A DNA stretch of 64,000 nt. It comes from Nephrocerus scutellatus. Lineage: Eukaryota; Arthropoda; Insecta; Diptera; Pipunculidae. Position numbers and translations under genes: made by a program. Position 1 is the stretch's first letter. Every line of letters starts with the position of its first letter. The notes under the pieces are model-generated. The model saw nothing but the letters and a program-made list of their open reading frames with translations. It was not told the DNA's origin and did no database searches. Location of the stretch: assembly GCA_947095585.1 (NCBI GenBank), contig OX352763.1, positions 62,343,016-62,407,015 on the forward strand, given 5' to 3'. Shown one piece after another: positions 31,723-41,162 of the stretch.

Positions 31723-32847
31723 CTAATATAATGTTTTACCCTTCCTTTGCGACAGTTTTCTTTTAAATATTGGACATAAAACGCTTTTTGTTTCATGTTC
31801 AATGTCAAGATCATTTAATTGCAATTCTTCTTTCATTCTCTTGCAATTTATACACACTTTTGAAATCTGGTTACATTGATTAGCAATATGATTTTTATCG
31901 CCACATTTATAGCAGCATGAGCCTATTGTACAAGCACTTGCTTTATGATTAAAACCTAGACACTTTAAACATCTTAATACACTATAATATTCATATGCTT
32001 TGCAACGATCCCACTCTATATTTACTTTACCACTCTTGATTATATTTTTAAATGCTTCACCATCAACTTCAACTATCGCGTTATATGTCCCTCCGTTTTT
32101 TTTTGATTCGTACACTCTATGACATTTTAATTCCTTAAAAATAAAATTATTTTGTGCTTTTATTGCATTCACAACACTTTCTTTTGATATATTATCACTC
32201 ATTCCAACAACCAAAATTTCAGGATTATTCAATTTCGGAACATTTATTTCATAATCATCTCTTCCTAATTTTTGCACCAACTCATTTTTTATTTTTTCAG
32301 CTGATTCTTTGTTTACACAATTAATAACAATTTCATTTTTCTTATTTTGTTCATAAAGATTATTTATTTCAACCGCAAGAGTAGCGGGATTTATTACTTG
32401 CTTTATTTTTTCTTTAGTGACCTTCGTTAATTGATTTGCTTTCGTATTTTTAGGTTTTACTATCACCGGTAATTTTAGTGTATCTGCATATGAATTTGTT
32501 TTGCTTTTTTCATTATTTTTTCCAAATAATGAAACTGAACCATCCACTGTATTATTTATTACTTTCACTGATTGCACTAAATCATTTAATATTACATCAA
32601 TTTTTTGTATTGAATTTTTATTTTCTTCCACATGTTTTAGAATTTCCACATAATTATTTTTTATAATTTCATAGTTTTTTGAGCACTTCTCACAAATAAA
32701 TTTAATACCACTATTTTTTTTAATCAAATCAACGTCATAATCAGATAATGCCACACATTTTTTATGGAAACTATCATTGCAAAATCCACTGCATTTAATT
32801 TCTAAAGTTTCTCCCCTACTAGATTTATTACACTTTGCACAATTCAT
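31723..32847 (-). CDS. LINE ORF1: PHD-like finger plus zinc-knuckle RNA-binding protein
   Basis: 374 residues, uninterrupted. Residues 3-55 form a PHD-like zinc finger (CAKC, CSGFC, HKKC, CEKC). Residues 55-150 are Lys/Asn-rich and probably coiled coil. Residues 195-290 look like an RRM-type domain (EILVVGMSDNISKESVVNAI). Knuckles follow at 293-306 (CLKCLGFNHKASAC), 312-325 (CYKCGDKNHIANQC) and about 332 (CINCKRMKEE). An N-terminal PHD finger is known from ORF1 of CR1-group elements in arthropods. The start is the first ATG after the 5' UTR. Its role would be binding element RNA; the ending KGKTLY may be altered by the downstream deletion. Confidence 0.85.
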   Translation of the reverse strand: MNCAKCNKSSRGETLEIKCSGFCNDSFHKKCVALSDYDVDLIKKNSGIKFICEKCSKNYEIIKNNYVEILKHVEENKNSIQKIDVILNDLVQSVKVINNTVDGSVSLFGKNNEKSKTNSYADTLKLPVIVKPKNTKANQLTKVTKEKIKQVINPATLAVEINNLYEQNKKNEIVINCVNKESAEKIKNELVQKLGRDDYEINVPKLNNPEILVVGMSDNISKESVVNAIKAQNNFIFKELKCHRVYESKKNGGTYNAIVEVDGEAFKNIIKSGKVNIEWDRCKAYEYYSVLRCLKCLGFNHKASACTIGSCCYKCGDKNHIANQCNQISKVCINCKRMKEELQLNDLDIEHETKSVLCPIFKRKLSQRKGKTLY

Positions 32848-33019
32848 TTTGATAAACTATAGTTTAATAAAATTAATTTTAATTTCATTATATATCGATT
32901 ATTTGTTATTTTAAAAAATTTTTTCTCTTTTGGTAAAACACGTCCGTTCGCTACAGCTGTCATTCATCTAGGAGGAGTAAAAATTCATTGACTATCTTTT
33001 TTATTAGTTTCAGCACCTG

Positions 33020-33990
33020 TTAATAAAATAATGTTTTGATGACAAAAAAAATTAATTGTAATTGCCTGTATTGGGATTTATCATCTTGACTGAGAAACGA
33101 TAACCATCTTCACTTTTCCAAAATAATATTGGATATTGTAATGCGTCATATGAGCGATGTGTTTCATATACACGCTGTAACTGATCATTTCGGCGATGTA
33201 AAACAATATCACGGGCTTCCAGATTTTCTCCTACCATTACAATGGCAACTTCATCAATTGTTGGTACATTAAAACGTCTTGCATGTTGTCCTACAGGTGT
33301 TTTATCAGCTCTGATTACAATTTTATGATTATCAGATGGCATGTGATTCAATGCAGTTTTAAACAATCATGTTGATGAAACAATCTTGCAATTCTTCTAC
33401 AATAGACCTTCTCACTGATCTGTTATTTGCACAACGCTGATCAATTTCCTCTGTTGAATTTCCCATGAAATAAATTTGCAAGAATTTGTAGTCGCCATCT
33501 GACACCGGCAACAGCGAACCTGCTTTGTGATATATTTGTCCTTGTATCTTTAAATTAAATCAAAAAGTTATAGCTTGTAGACAAAAACCAAAAAAAAAGT
33601 CGTTTTACCTTAAAAATTGGCATGAAATTGTTACAAATTATATTTGTTGCCCAAATGAAGTCATTTGGAAGCAGTTGTTATATATTTGTATATTTGTAAG
33701 GAAATGTATGGAATTAGTTCTAGTTCCTGAAACCAATGAGTACAATGGCACTAATTTCACTTTTCCATTTGCGCAACACAATCCATTTGTTTCACTTTTG
33801 TATTTCAATGCCTTACAATATGGGCAAATTAAGTTCATTGATCCAATAGCAACGCATTCGTAAGAACTGTAGTCAATTGAAACATCGTAACTGAAAGCCG
33901 CTCGAGAAACATTGAAAGCAGTTCGAAGGCGATGCGTTGCATGTAACCTTTTCCTTTCAATTCCATTTCCATCTTCACTTTGTTGTTACA
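33020..33990 (-). pseudogene. Helitron Rep-helicase protein, N-terminal part
   Basis: Read right to left: HATHRLRTAFNVSRAAFSYD (about 33,950-33,880), MNLICPYCKALKYKSETNGL and CCANGKVKL (33,838 on), IQIYNNCFQMTSFG, YHKAGSLLPVSDGDYKFLQI and RCANNRSVRRSIVEELQDCF. Then the open frame 33,366-33,052: HMPSDNHKIVIRADKTPVGQ, IDEVAIVMVGENLEARDIVL, HRRNDQLQRVYETHRSYDAL and QYPILFWKSEDGYRFS. This is the conserved Helitron-like N-domain. After NPNTG the frame stops, and 55 bp further AETNKKDSQ appears to continue it. Frameshifts separate the blocks. Confidence 0.85.
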
Positions 33991-34000
33991 TGATATTATG

Positions 34001-34364
34001 ATTGGCCAAAATTTTATTTAGTGACAGTGGTCAGTACTTATAATTGTCTATTTCAACACTTTTGCCTCAATAATTCAGCAACATTAATTTTTATTTATAT
34101 AGATAGGCTTTTATTAATAATTAAGCCAACATCTCGTCGGTTGAACAAACCGACAGACGTAGGAAATCTACATTTTGTGTGGAACAGTTTCTCTAGCAGC
34201 ACTGAGCTTTGCTTGATTTGTCGCCTGATTGGTAGATGGCGCTGAGTGATATTTATCGTTGTTTGCTTGTTGGTCAGCTGATTCATTGACAGTTGAGTAA
34301 TAAGTGCAGCTTAGGATTTCTTCAATTATAGAATTACCTTCATGTTTTCCGCATTTTAAGAATT
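34001..34364. other. Unassigned DNA between Helitron and BEL relics
   Basis: No coding signal. AT-rich, with GATGGCGCTGAGTGATATTT near 34,235. Confidence 0.35.
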
Positions 34365-34610
34365 TTATGTGTATGGACTGGATGCTATACCGTATGTAAC
34401 CGTCGTCAGGCGGAAGACGGTAAGGTCGTCTGACGGTGATTCTTGCCAGAGTATCCGTTGAAAATCTCGATTTTCGGGCGCTACCAATACCATGTAGGGC
34501 CGGAACCGCAAGATGAAATTGATGAGTATATCTTGGATAGTGGGACCCACCAGCTGGACATCATTGAGTGAGACTCCAGTAGTGGTCCGTGCAGATGCGT
34601 TAAACACCAC
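34365..34610 (-). pseudogene. pol: BEL/Pao reverse transcriptase fragment
   Basis: MVFNASARTTTGVSLNDVQL and VGPTIQDILINFILRFRPYM match the Pao RT fingers (V-FDASA...SLND...GP-IQ). After them the metal-binding motif A region is skipped and NRDFQRILWQESPSDDLTVF follows directly, so about 20 residues with the catalytic Asp are deleted. It ends in LTTVTYGIASSPYT, after which the YVDD box would come. Confidence 0.8.
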
Positions 34611-34805
34611 GCAAGGTAATCGTTCATCTGGTAGCTCCAGTAATCAAGTAACTTATATTTTAAAGTAATAAAGTAATTTATTAAAGACTTGTGATTGTGT
34701 TATTCCTCACAACATAATAGCTCCCTTCAGGTTGAGGAGCCGAGAAACGTGGGTCTGACACAACAGCCGTGGGTGGTCGAACCTCTCTTTGAGCTCACTC
34801 CAGAG

Positions 34806-35040
34806 CTATTCGGTGCTATTTGTTATGCTGTGAACTAAGATCTCAAATGCGTCCTTGAACGACAACCAATTGTGTAGGCGACCGTCGAATATCGGGATTT
34901 TCACCGACTTCAGCTTCATCTTCACCTTGGGCACGGTTATGCTGTGGCGGGGAAACCGGCCCGATTTCCGCCAGGTCTCGCAGAACAATCTGACATCTGT
35001 CCAAAATCACCAAAACATTATTGTACTGGTCGTCCACGAC
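34806..35040 (-). pseudogene. gag: BEL/Pao gag N-terminal fragment
   Basis: SITVPKVKMKLKSVKIPIFD and GRLHNWLSFKDAFEILVHS correspond to the LPKIxLPxFxGxxxxWxxFxxxF block of Pao/BEL gag. Upstream, in another frame, VVDDQYNNVLVILDRCQIVL fits the preceding gag region, so one frameshift lies near 34,935. Confidence 0.7.
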
Positions 35041-36249
35041 GGCGGAAAGGGAAATTAAATTAGTGTTTGCCGGAAACCACACAAATGCCGATAGAAAGGA
35101 ACAGAAAGACGTAGTGCGTTGCCACAAATACACTAAAGCCAAAGCCACGAATATGCCAAAGCCAAATCCACTAACAACGGTGTCTAGACGAGCACAAATA
35201 TAAAAATTGTTTTTTTTATTAAACCTTAAACGGAACAATAAAATGTCGAGGATTAACTTCCGAAGTTCAGTGGGTGGTTAATTGAAAACACGAAAATGTA
35301 CTTTGCGCTTAAAAATATTTATTACCAAAAAAAAAATTACAAAATTAAAAGAGCTAACTCGTTAGTTAATTCAAAAATTACTTTTTCCAAACACAAAGTG
35401 TGTACGCGCTGCCACGAGCAAAGGGGCTGAACCCTTGGGTTTAACTTACAAGAACAGACTCAGACTGTTGTCTATCCAGAAGTAGCAAGAAACTTCGCTT
35501 CTTCATGAGAAGCAGCCCACCACCACCAGCGCCCGCAAATCCAAGCTGCAGCGTCATCAGAAATCCCAAATGTGAAAAGCGTCGAGTAGCTGATATCAAA
35601 CCCATGCCTTGACAGACGACGATAAAAATGCCTACGCCGGCAACTGCGATGATGTCCCGCGTTAGTGTTGGCATTCCGTTGCATTTGCCTAATCGACAAA
35701 GTTGCTGCCGATCGTCGTTGCCGTATTTATTTGCATTAGCAAATAGGCCACCAGAGCAACTGATCGGGTGTCAGCACACAGCGCGCGTTCGATGAGTGGA
35801 CGACGATGATTCAAACAAACAATAAATCGTCGGCGTGTGCGTCGTCGGTGAAATTATGATACACATCGTGGTCGTGGGTACCAGCATGTAGGCCACAAAG
35901 TGATTGCAATACGAATCCAGATCTACTCGGTACGACTGGTGGTGTGGAATGCGGAGCGTCAGCAGTCCGCATGTAGTGTGTGTTGTTGGTGATAATACTT
36001 TGATTGTATTGAATTGCGTTGAATCAAGGTCAACGAATGGACCAAACAATTAAAATATATTTAATTATGTACATTGTGAAATTAGATTTTGTATATACAG
36101 TGCAAATCCTGAAAGCCGGAATGCCACGGGACCGACAGTTAATTCCGGCTTTTGAGAACTTTCCGCCACTCGGAATTTTTGATTTTTACGACTATGTAAA
36201 TAAACTTTTAAATTTTTTAAATACGTGCTAAACAAATTTAGTGAAGTAT

Positions 36250-38290
36250 TCATTTGTTTATTTAAAATAAAAAACTGTTTATTTTTTGTGGGTCATAGGG
36301 CCTCTACTACGCCTACGCGCCATCTCGTGCGGTTCCTGGCAATGAGCTTCAGCACCCTCCAACTCTTCCCCAATTGCAGTGACTCTTCCTCAACTGTTCT
36401 GCGCCATGTATTTCTCGGGCGACCCGTTCTTCTACCATCCTGAGATAACGGGTTCCATTGCATTGTGTAGTTTGCTATAAAACTATTAAGGAACTGGACA
36501 GCCTTTTCGGAGTGTATGACCAATCCACTGCCACTTCCGTCGTTGGATGGTTGTGCCTATTGGTTCCTCACCCGTTCTCTGGTAAATATGTTCGTTAGAG
36601 ATACGGTTAGGCCAGAAAACCCTTAGGATGTTCCGTAGGCACCTATTTACGAACGTTTGTAATCTTTTTGTAATAGTAGCGGTCACCTTCCAAGTGCTGC
36701 ACCCATACAACAGCACAGATTCAACTTTTGAGCGGAACAGTCGCAGCTTGGTGTTTAAGCTGATCGCATTGCTTCGCCATATCATGGACATCATTCCAAA
36801 CACCGATTTTGCTTTGCCGATTCGGTTGACAATGTCCTGTTCGGTTCCAGCTTCGGTCGCGACAATAGTCCCAAGATATTGGAAACTCTCTACTTTCTCT
36901 ACCGGCTTTCCAGCAATGTTAACTTAAGTGACTGAGTTAGTGCCGAGGTTGATGATTTTGGTTTTGGCAGTATTAATCTTCAAACCCGCAATATTTGCCT
37001 CCCTCTCCACATTCAAACAATTTGTCATTTGGTGCAGCTCCATAATTCTGTGTTAGTAGTAAACAGATGTCGTCAGCGTATTCCAGATGTTTGAGTTGAG
37101 ATGTAAGAGTCCAACGAATTCCTCCGTTTCCAGTATATAAAGCCGCGCAAAGTACATCGCTAATCAGCAACAAAAAACGTATCGGCGATAGAATGCAACC
37201 TTGTCTTACCCCACTTAGGATCTCGAATTCCTCTGATAGCTTTCCGCTATGCAGCACATGACATTTATGCCTGAAACACAAACACGCTTCAGCTTCGGCT
37301 TCGCCTGACGTTTACGAGTTCAGCCATACGATTTCAATGCTTCCTATCACAATGTCGCTTCGGCTTCAACGTTTCGTTTGGCAATCGTAAAGAAAAAACG
37401 TAATGTTACGTAACGAAGCTACAAACGGAAGCTCTAGTTTAAAAGTGCTGAACATTTGTTTTGCCTGACAGTTCAAAGCAGAGTACTGTGGCAGAGCTCT
37501 CATTTGAGAAATGCCATATAGAGAAAAGTCATTCAAAGCAGATTCAAAGCGGCTGCATCGTAACGCAGCGAAGACGAAGCTGAAGCGTGTTTATGTTTCA
37601 GGCATTAGAGCCATCATAGGTTGCTTTAATAATAACTATTAGTTTATCGGGTATACCTCTCCTGCGCAAGGCGAGCCAGATAAACTGTCTGTTGACACTG
37701 TCAAACGCCTTCTCAAAATCGATGACCAGCAGGTGCAGTGGTGACCGGAATTCAACGCATTGTTCATGTGGTCTACACAGGAGGATCCCGTGCGGAAACC
37801 TGCTTGTTCGGCATCAAGTGTATCTTCCAGATGTTCCTTAATTCGCTCAAGTACTACTTTGGCTATTACCTTTGCAACTGCAGGAAGAATGCAATGCCTC
37901 TCCAGATTTCGCACTCCGTAAGACTACCTTTTTTAGGGAGCTTGACAATCATTCCCTTCTTCCACTCGTCGGGGATACGTTCTGCCTCCCAAGCTCTCTC
38001 TACAAGAGGATTTAAAAGCACTGCTGATGTCGTTGGAGCTGCACGCAGAAGCTCTGTGGGTATACCATCTAGTCCTTCCGACTTGGCTTTCTTTAGTGCG
38101 TTGATCGCGGTGGCGATCTCGTATTTACTGGGAGTTGAGGTGCGAATTCGGGAAATTGTTACTTCAGCGCTTAGCTGATTGTAGATGTTGTGCTTTTCAT
38201 CCTCAGTCGAAGGATTCGTTGGGTCGTAACAATGTATGATCGTGACGCGCGAAATCTGACCGATAAGATCCTCTTGTTTGGTTCGCCGCA
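36250..38290 (-). mobile_element. Non-LTR retrotransposon nested in the Tigger element
   Basis: Minus-strand RT from 38,290 to about 36,300 with blocks in the standard order. It is interrupted once at about 37,290-37,600, where a stretch (for example CTTCAGCTTCGGCTTCGCCT) has no RT similarity and looks like a small nested insertion or tandem sequence bounded by ACACGCTTCAGCTTCG and its inverted form near 37,575. The 3' end is not sharply defined. Confidence 0.75.
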
Positions 38291-38291
38291 A
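36293..38291 (-). pseudogene. Reverse transcriptase of the nested LINE
   Basis: KYEIATAINALKKAKSEGLD and GIPTELLRAAPT, then ERIPDEWKKGMIVKLPKKGS (38,291-37,900), LDAEQAGFRTGSSCVDHMNN (37,850-37,740), then after the interruption LSGVRQGCILSPIRFLLLIS and KHLEYADDICLL (37,250-37,060). Thumb and C-terminus: MIWRSNAISLNTKLRLFRSK, VLLYGCSTWKVTATITKRLQ, NRCLRNILRVFWPNRISNEH and the tail RTRWRVGVVEAL (36,803-36,300). YADD is intact. Stops and frameshifts are modest, so the copy is fairly young. Confidence 0.8.
37290..37605. mobile_element. Small inverted-repeat insertion within the LINE
   Basis: CCTGAAACACAAACACGCTT at 37,271-37,290 and, inverted, AAGCGTGTTTATGTTTCAGG at 37,580-37,600 form terminal inverted repeats about 330 bp apart; CTTCAGCTTCGGCTTCG continues the match inward. 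There is no coding. It has the look of a foldback MITE placed in the RT between the GVRQG block and upstream RT sequence. Confidence 0.65.
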
Positions 38292-38709
38292 ATTTGTTTG
38301 AAACGGATATTATAACTTTTCCGAAAACTACGAAGCCATCCATTTGATGCTTTGAATGTCGTATTTCCAACATTTCCAGCAATTTCCTTAGCTTTTGCCT
38401 GCAAAACTGGTCTAGAAATAGGATAGTAGTAGATAGTAGACAAAACCATTCAAACAATATTTTGTTTAAATTAAAATTTGTACATTCCCGCCACGTTTTG
38501 GATTCTTGGCTAACTTTATTTAACGAAAAAGCAAACCGCTCTTTTATATCCTTTTTATTTTGCGGTTTTAAGCAGTCGTAAATTTGTGTTTTACCACAGT
38601 TAAAATGGGCAGTTAGTTTTTTAACACTTTCCCCCCTTTCATGTAAAATAATTGCCTCGTACTTCTCCTTCAGAGTTAAATGCTTGATTCTTGCTACCAT
38701 ATTAGTCAA
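38203..38709 (-). pseudogene. Tigger-like transposase, DNA-binding half only
   Basis: The N-terminal psq/CENP-B type helix-turn-helix is clear: KHLTLKEKYEAIILHERGES, VKKLTAHFNCGKTQIYDCLK. A frame change follows after NKILFEWFCLL, and the second DNA-binding domain continues in an overlapping frame (38,449-38,290): ISRPVLQAKAKEIAGNVGNT and ASNGWLRSFRKSYNIRFKQI, ending CGEPNK. The DDE catalytic domain is absent because the element is cut there by the LINE. In active pogo/Tigger elements these domains bind the terminal repeats. Confidence 0.85.
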
Positions 38710-39233
38710 TAAATATGTAAATAAATCTTGTGTTTAAAACCTTTAAAAGTTACCTGTGAATGTAGATTATTAAAAATAATTCGCAATAAAATCCATGTTT
38801 TAAAGAAATGTAAATTTCAAACTAAGCACTACATGCCTAGCCGAGCAAATGATGTAAAATTAACCACAATATACAGACGTATTATAACGTAAAGTAAAAC
38901 AAACAAAATGCGTATTTTGGGGTTCCCGAAATCTAACAGAATACGTCTCACAACGAATTTATATTTAACGATATTTATATGTTTGTACATATTTTCCGTC
39001 TTCTGTGGTTTTTTTTCTGAGAAAAAGATGCGACGGTACCAAGAATTATGATTCCGTCCGCGTCTGAGAGTTTCCGTCATATAGGAGTAATTTTTCATAT
39101 AAAATTGACGGTCAGAGCAATTCCTTCCGGCTTTGGAGACATTCCGGCTTTTAGGATTTCCGGCACTCGAGATTTTTACTGTATATAAATCGGCCTGAAA
39201 CTATACAAATTATTTTATTGTGACAATTTTCAG

Positions 39234-39577
39234 AATCGGACAGCGACTCTAGTTCATCTGGAGGAAAAACTAGAGGTAATGATGGCTACCACAAATTAAA
39301 TCGGAAGGCCCTGACCCACAAAAGATTAAAAAAAAAGCGTGCAGCTATTCCTGTCAAGCCTCCAAAAGTTCCTTTGTTTGGGACATTTGTTAGTCCGCCT
39401 GAAATACCACATTATTATCAAAAAGTGAAAGCTGTAGAAAAGGGTAAAATAAAAATAAAGCACGTAAACAGTGATATACATATATTGAAATCATTTTTAG
39501 TAAAGCTAATGAACACCGATCTTCAGGAAGAATTCAGTGTTGATAGATCATGTCTGCGAGATAAAAATTCTACAATA
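39234..39577 (+). CDS. RhoGAPp190: p190 RhoGAP-like protein, exon upstream of the GAP domain
   Basis: Acceptor TTTTCAG at 39,227-39,233 and donor GTAAGA at 39,578. It encodes an acidic Ser cluster (SDSDSSSSGGKTRG), a basic stretch (NRKALTHKRLKKKR), then PVKPPKVPLFGTFVSPPEIP and HYYQKVKAVEKG. The reading phase is fixed by the downstream exons: entry in phase 1, exit in phase 0. p190 RhoGAPs are cytoplasmic Rho inhibitors with an N-terminal GTPase-like domain, FF domains and a C-terminal GAP; this exon would be the linker before the GAP. The identification rests on the GAP exons that follow. Confidence 0.75.
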
Positions 39578-39650
39578 GTAAGAATACAACTTAATTAATG
39601 AAACTGTTTAACCACTCACAATGCTTGCATAATAACTCCGTTCATTTCAG

Positions 39651-40053
39651 TTCGAAATGTTGGCTAAGCTAACAGAAGAAAATGAGAGGGATAAATTAGT
39701 TGATTTTAAAGTCAAACAGAAAAGCTCCAAGGAAGAAGAGAAGTTTGAAAAGCGACGTCTTAAGGAAGAGCACGCAAAGTTACGAAAACTTCAAGAAAAA
39801 GAAAAGGAACAAGAAAAAAGACAAAGACGAAAATCAAACAAAAATAGTAAAGGATCTTCCGTCACCACGGAATGTTTGGATTCTGCCTTGTCTTCACTAC
39901 CAGAGTTTATGCAGTTCGATAAAAACAATCTACCGATATTTTTACAAAAATGTATACAATTTATAGAACAAGAAGGTATGGATTCTGAAGGAATATATCG
40001 TGTTCCGGGGAATAGAGCACATGTGGACTTACTATTTCAAAAATTTGAAGAAG
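39651..40053 (+). CDS. RhoGAPp190: p190 RhoGAP-like protein, coiled coil and start of RhoGAP domain
   Basis: Acceptor TTTCAG ends at 39,650; entry is phase 0 and in frame with the previous exon across a 73-bp intron. The first two thirds are a highly charged Lys/Glu coiled coil (KSSKEEEKFEKRRLKEEHAK, KEKEQEKRQRRK). The GAP domain begins about residue 100 of the exon: LPIFLQKCIQFIEQEGMDSE, followed by GIYRVPGNRAHVDLLFQKFE. IYR-V-G contains the arginine finger that drives GTP hydrolysis on Rho. The GN-H-DLL and following VNAVA pattern favour the p190 family over RalBP1 or DLC-type GAPs. The donor GTTAAT is at 40,054. Confidence 0.8.
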
Positions 40054-40102
40054 GTTAATATTGTTTTATTTTAAATTTGTAATAATTAAACTAATTTATT
40101 AG

Positions 40103-40234
40103 AACCAGACATTAAAATCGAGGACCTTGATATTCCGGTAAATGCAGTGGCAACTGCATTAAAAGAGTTCTTCTCTAAGCTATTGCCACCACTGTTCGAT
40201 AAGGTTCTTTTGACAGAACTTGAAGATATTTCAG
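40103..40234 (+). CDS. RhoGAPp190: p190 RhoGAP-like protein, RhoGAP domain continued
   Basis: After a 49-bp intron (40,054-40,102), phase 1 entry restores EEPDIKIEDLDIPVNAVATA and LKEFFSKLLPPLFDKVLLTE, ending LEDIS before the donor GTTAGT at 40,235. This is the A-to-B helix region of RhoGAP folds with the conserved (V)NAVA..LK.FF....PPL motif. The remaining half of the GAP domain, including the MT-xNLAxxFxP motif, was not found in the following 24 kb, where only transposon sequence is seen. Either the next intron is very long or the gene is interrupted. Confidence 0.8.
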
Positions 40235-40379
40235 GTTAGTTTTAATATCATATTTGTGCCATTTACATCATCAACTAATAACAAGCATTATTATCTAAAC
40301 ACTGTTAACTTATATACTATACTTAATCCGTCTTTGACACTTCCATTATATAACTTTGCCCTTTTTTCGGCAGTAAAAA
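40235..40379 (+). other. Start of the downstream intron
   Basis: AT-rich sequence following donor GTTAGT. No exon was seen. It runs directly into LINE sequence. Confidence 0.45.
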
Positions 40380-41160
40380 TGCATTAAAAATACGTATAAA
40401 ATACGTATAATACGCACCCAAAATCTTTGGATGTTTGATTGTAGGGATTTTCCTGCCGTGTATCGAGATGTCGAGCTGTAGGTTGACTTCTTTGGTCCAG
40501 GTGGTGAAAAGTGTAGCGGACGATTTTTCTGGAGACAGGATTAGATTTCAACTAGTAAAAAAGCCTTCTAGTGTATCGAGGTAGGCGTTGATGATTCTGC
40601 AAATGGCAAGGATGTCCTTGCCTGAGGAAAGAATAGTGCAGTCGTCTGCGTACGATATCAATTTGACTCCGGTAGGTGGTGCAGGGAGTTTTGCCATGTA
40701 GTGGTTGAAGAGTGTTGGTGAGAGGACCCCTCCTTGGGGTACACCTTGCTTGACTTTCCTGAATGGCGATTTTTTGTTCCTAAATTCGACGTAGGATTTC
40801 CTACCATTAAGGTAGTTGGTAAGCCAACGTTTCGTGGTGTTCGAAAGTTGTGACTCTAGGATGTCTTGTAGTAAGATGCCTAGGTCAACGGTGTCGAATG
40901 CCTTAGATAGGTCCAGTGCAACAAGGACAGTGCGGTCACAGGGACGCTGTTGGTTAAGTCCTTGTGAGATGAGTGTTGTGATCTCCGAAAGGGCTGTGGT
41001 TGTGCTGCGCTGCTTGCGAAAGCCGTGTTGGTGTTCAGCTAACTGGAGTTTGGAATGAAGCTGTGGAAGTAGTATAGCTTCTAGTATTTTCGCTGTTGGA
41101 GATAGGAGAGAAATTGGACGATATGAGGATCCTTGAGCTGGCTGTTTACCGGGCTTGAGT
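40380..41160 (-). mobile_element. Non-LTR retrotransposon RT fragment, Jockey/I-like
   Basis: Minus-strand RT reads almost without damage: SYRPISLLSPTAKILEAILL, EHQHGFRKQRSTTTALSEIT, LVALDLSKAFDTVDLGILLQ, VKQGVPQGGVLSPTLFNHYM, LISYADDCTILSSGKDILAI. The only stop seen in this frame is a TAG/TGA at about 40,535 (a Trp-to-stop change in FFTSWNL). No ATG precedes it because both ends are truncated. The right end abuts an 11-G run at 41,161 and Helitron helicase sequence. Confidence 0.8.
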
Positions 41161-41162
41161 AG

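Larger units (their letters stand above)
30047..32968 (-). mobile_element. CR1-like LINE with open ORF1 and RT but no endonuclease
   Basis: Minus strand: a short 5' UTR (32,968-32,848, with CAGCTGTAGCGAACGGACGT), ORF1 (32,847-31,723), a 63-bp gap, an RT frame (31,659-30,184), a 3' UTR and a (GAATT)n-type tail at 30,047-30,068. TCCTA flanks both sides as a possible 5-bp TSD. It interrupts the Helitron Rep frame inside the conserved MNxYSxYRLMVREN block. Both frames are free of stops, so it is young or conserved. Confidence 0.85.
29784..34000 (-). mobile_element. Autonomous-type Helitron remnant split by a LINE
   Basis: The minus strand carries the N-terminal half of a Helitron Rep-helicase protein from about 34,000 to 33,020. 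A 2.9-kb LINE interrupts it (32,968-30,047), and coding resumes at 30,046 and is cut off at about 29,793, before the Rep catalytic region. The helicase part is absent here; an unrelated fragment of a Helitron helicase lies at 41.2 kb. No Helitron termini were found. Confidence 0.8.
34365..36010 (-). mobile_element. Internally deleted BEL/Pao element with probable 5' LTR
   Basis: Read right to left: an LTR-like stretch (about 35,800-35,250), a gag N-terminus (35,040-34,806), and then RT sequence (34,610-34,365). The whole of gag C-terminus, protease and the RT start is missing. A segment with TTTAATAAATTACTTTATTA (about 34,690-34,650) lies between the two. 35,800-36,010 has a GC-rich composition like the LTR and may belong to it, but no second LTR was found to fix its limits. 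Confidence 0.6.
36098..39181 (-). mobile_element. Pogo/Tigger-like DNA transposon with nested LINE
   Basis: Ends CAGTGCAAATCCTGAAAGCC (left) and CAGTAAAAATCTCGAGTGCC (right, reverse complement) are flanked by TA at 36,096-36,097 and 39,182-39,183. CAG termini with TA duplication are typical of the pogo/Tigger group. The transposase N-terminus is on the minus strand at 38,709-38,203. The catalytic part is gone and a LINE fills 36,250-38,290. The right end lies 52 bp before the first p190-like exon. Confidence 0.85.

Noticed and set aside
35250..35800. Host gene encoding a Gly-rich membrane protein
   Set aside because: The stretch precedes BEL gag in the position of an LTR and leader; overlapping open frames there show no homology.
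39657..40053. Assignment of the GAP exon to RalBP1, which also has a Lys/Glu-rich segment before its GAP
   Set aside because: The GN-HVDLL and VNAVATALKEFF patterns fit the p190 family better; RalBP1 has a different sequence at these positions.
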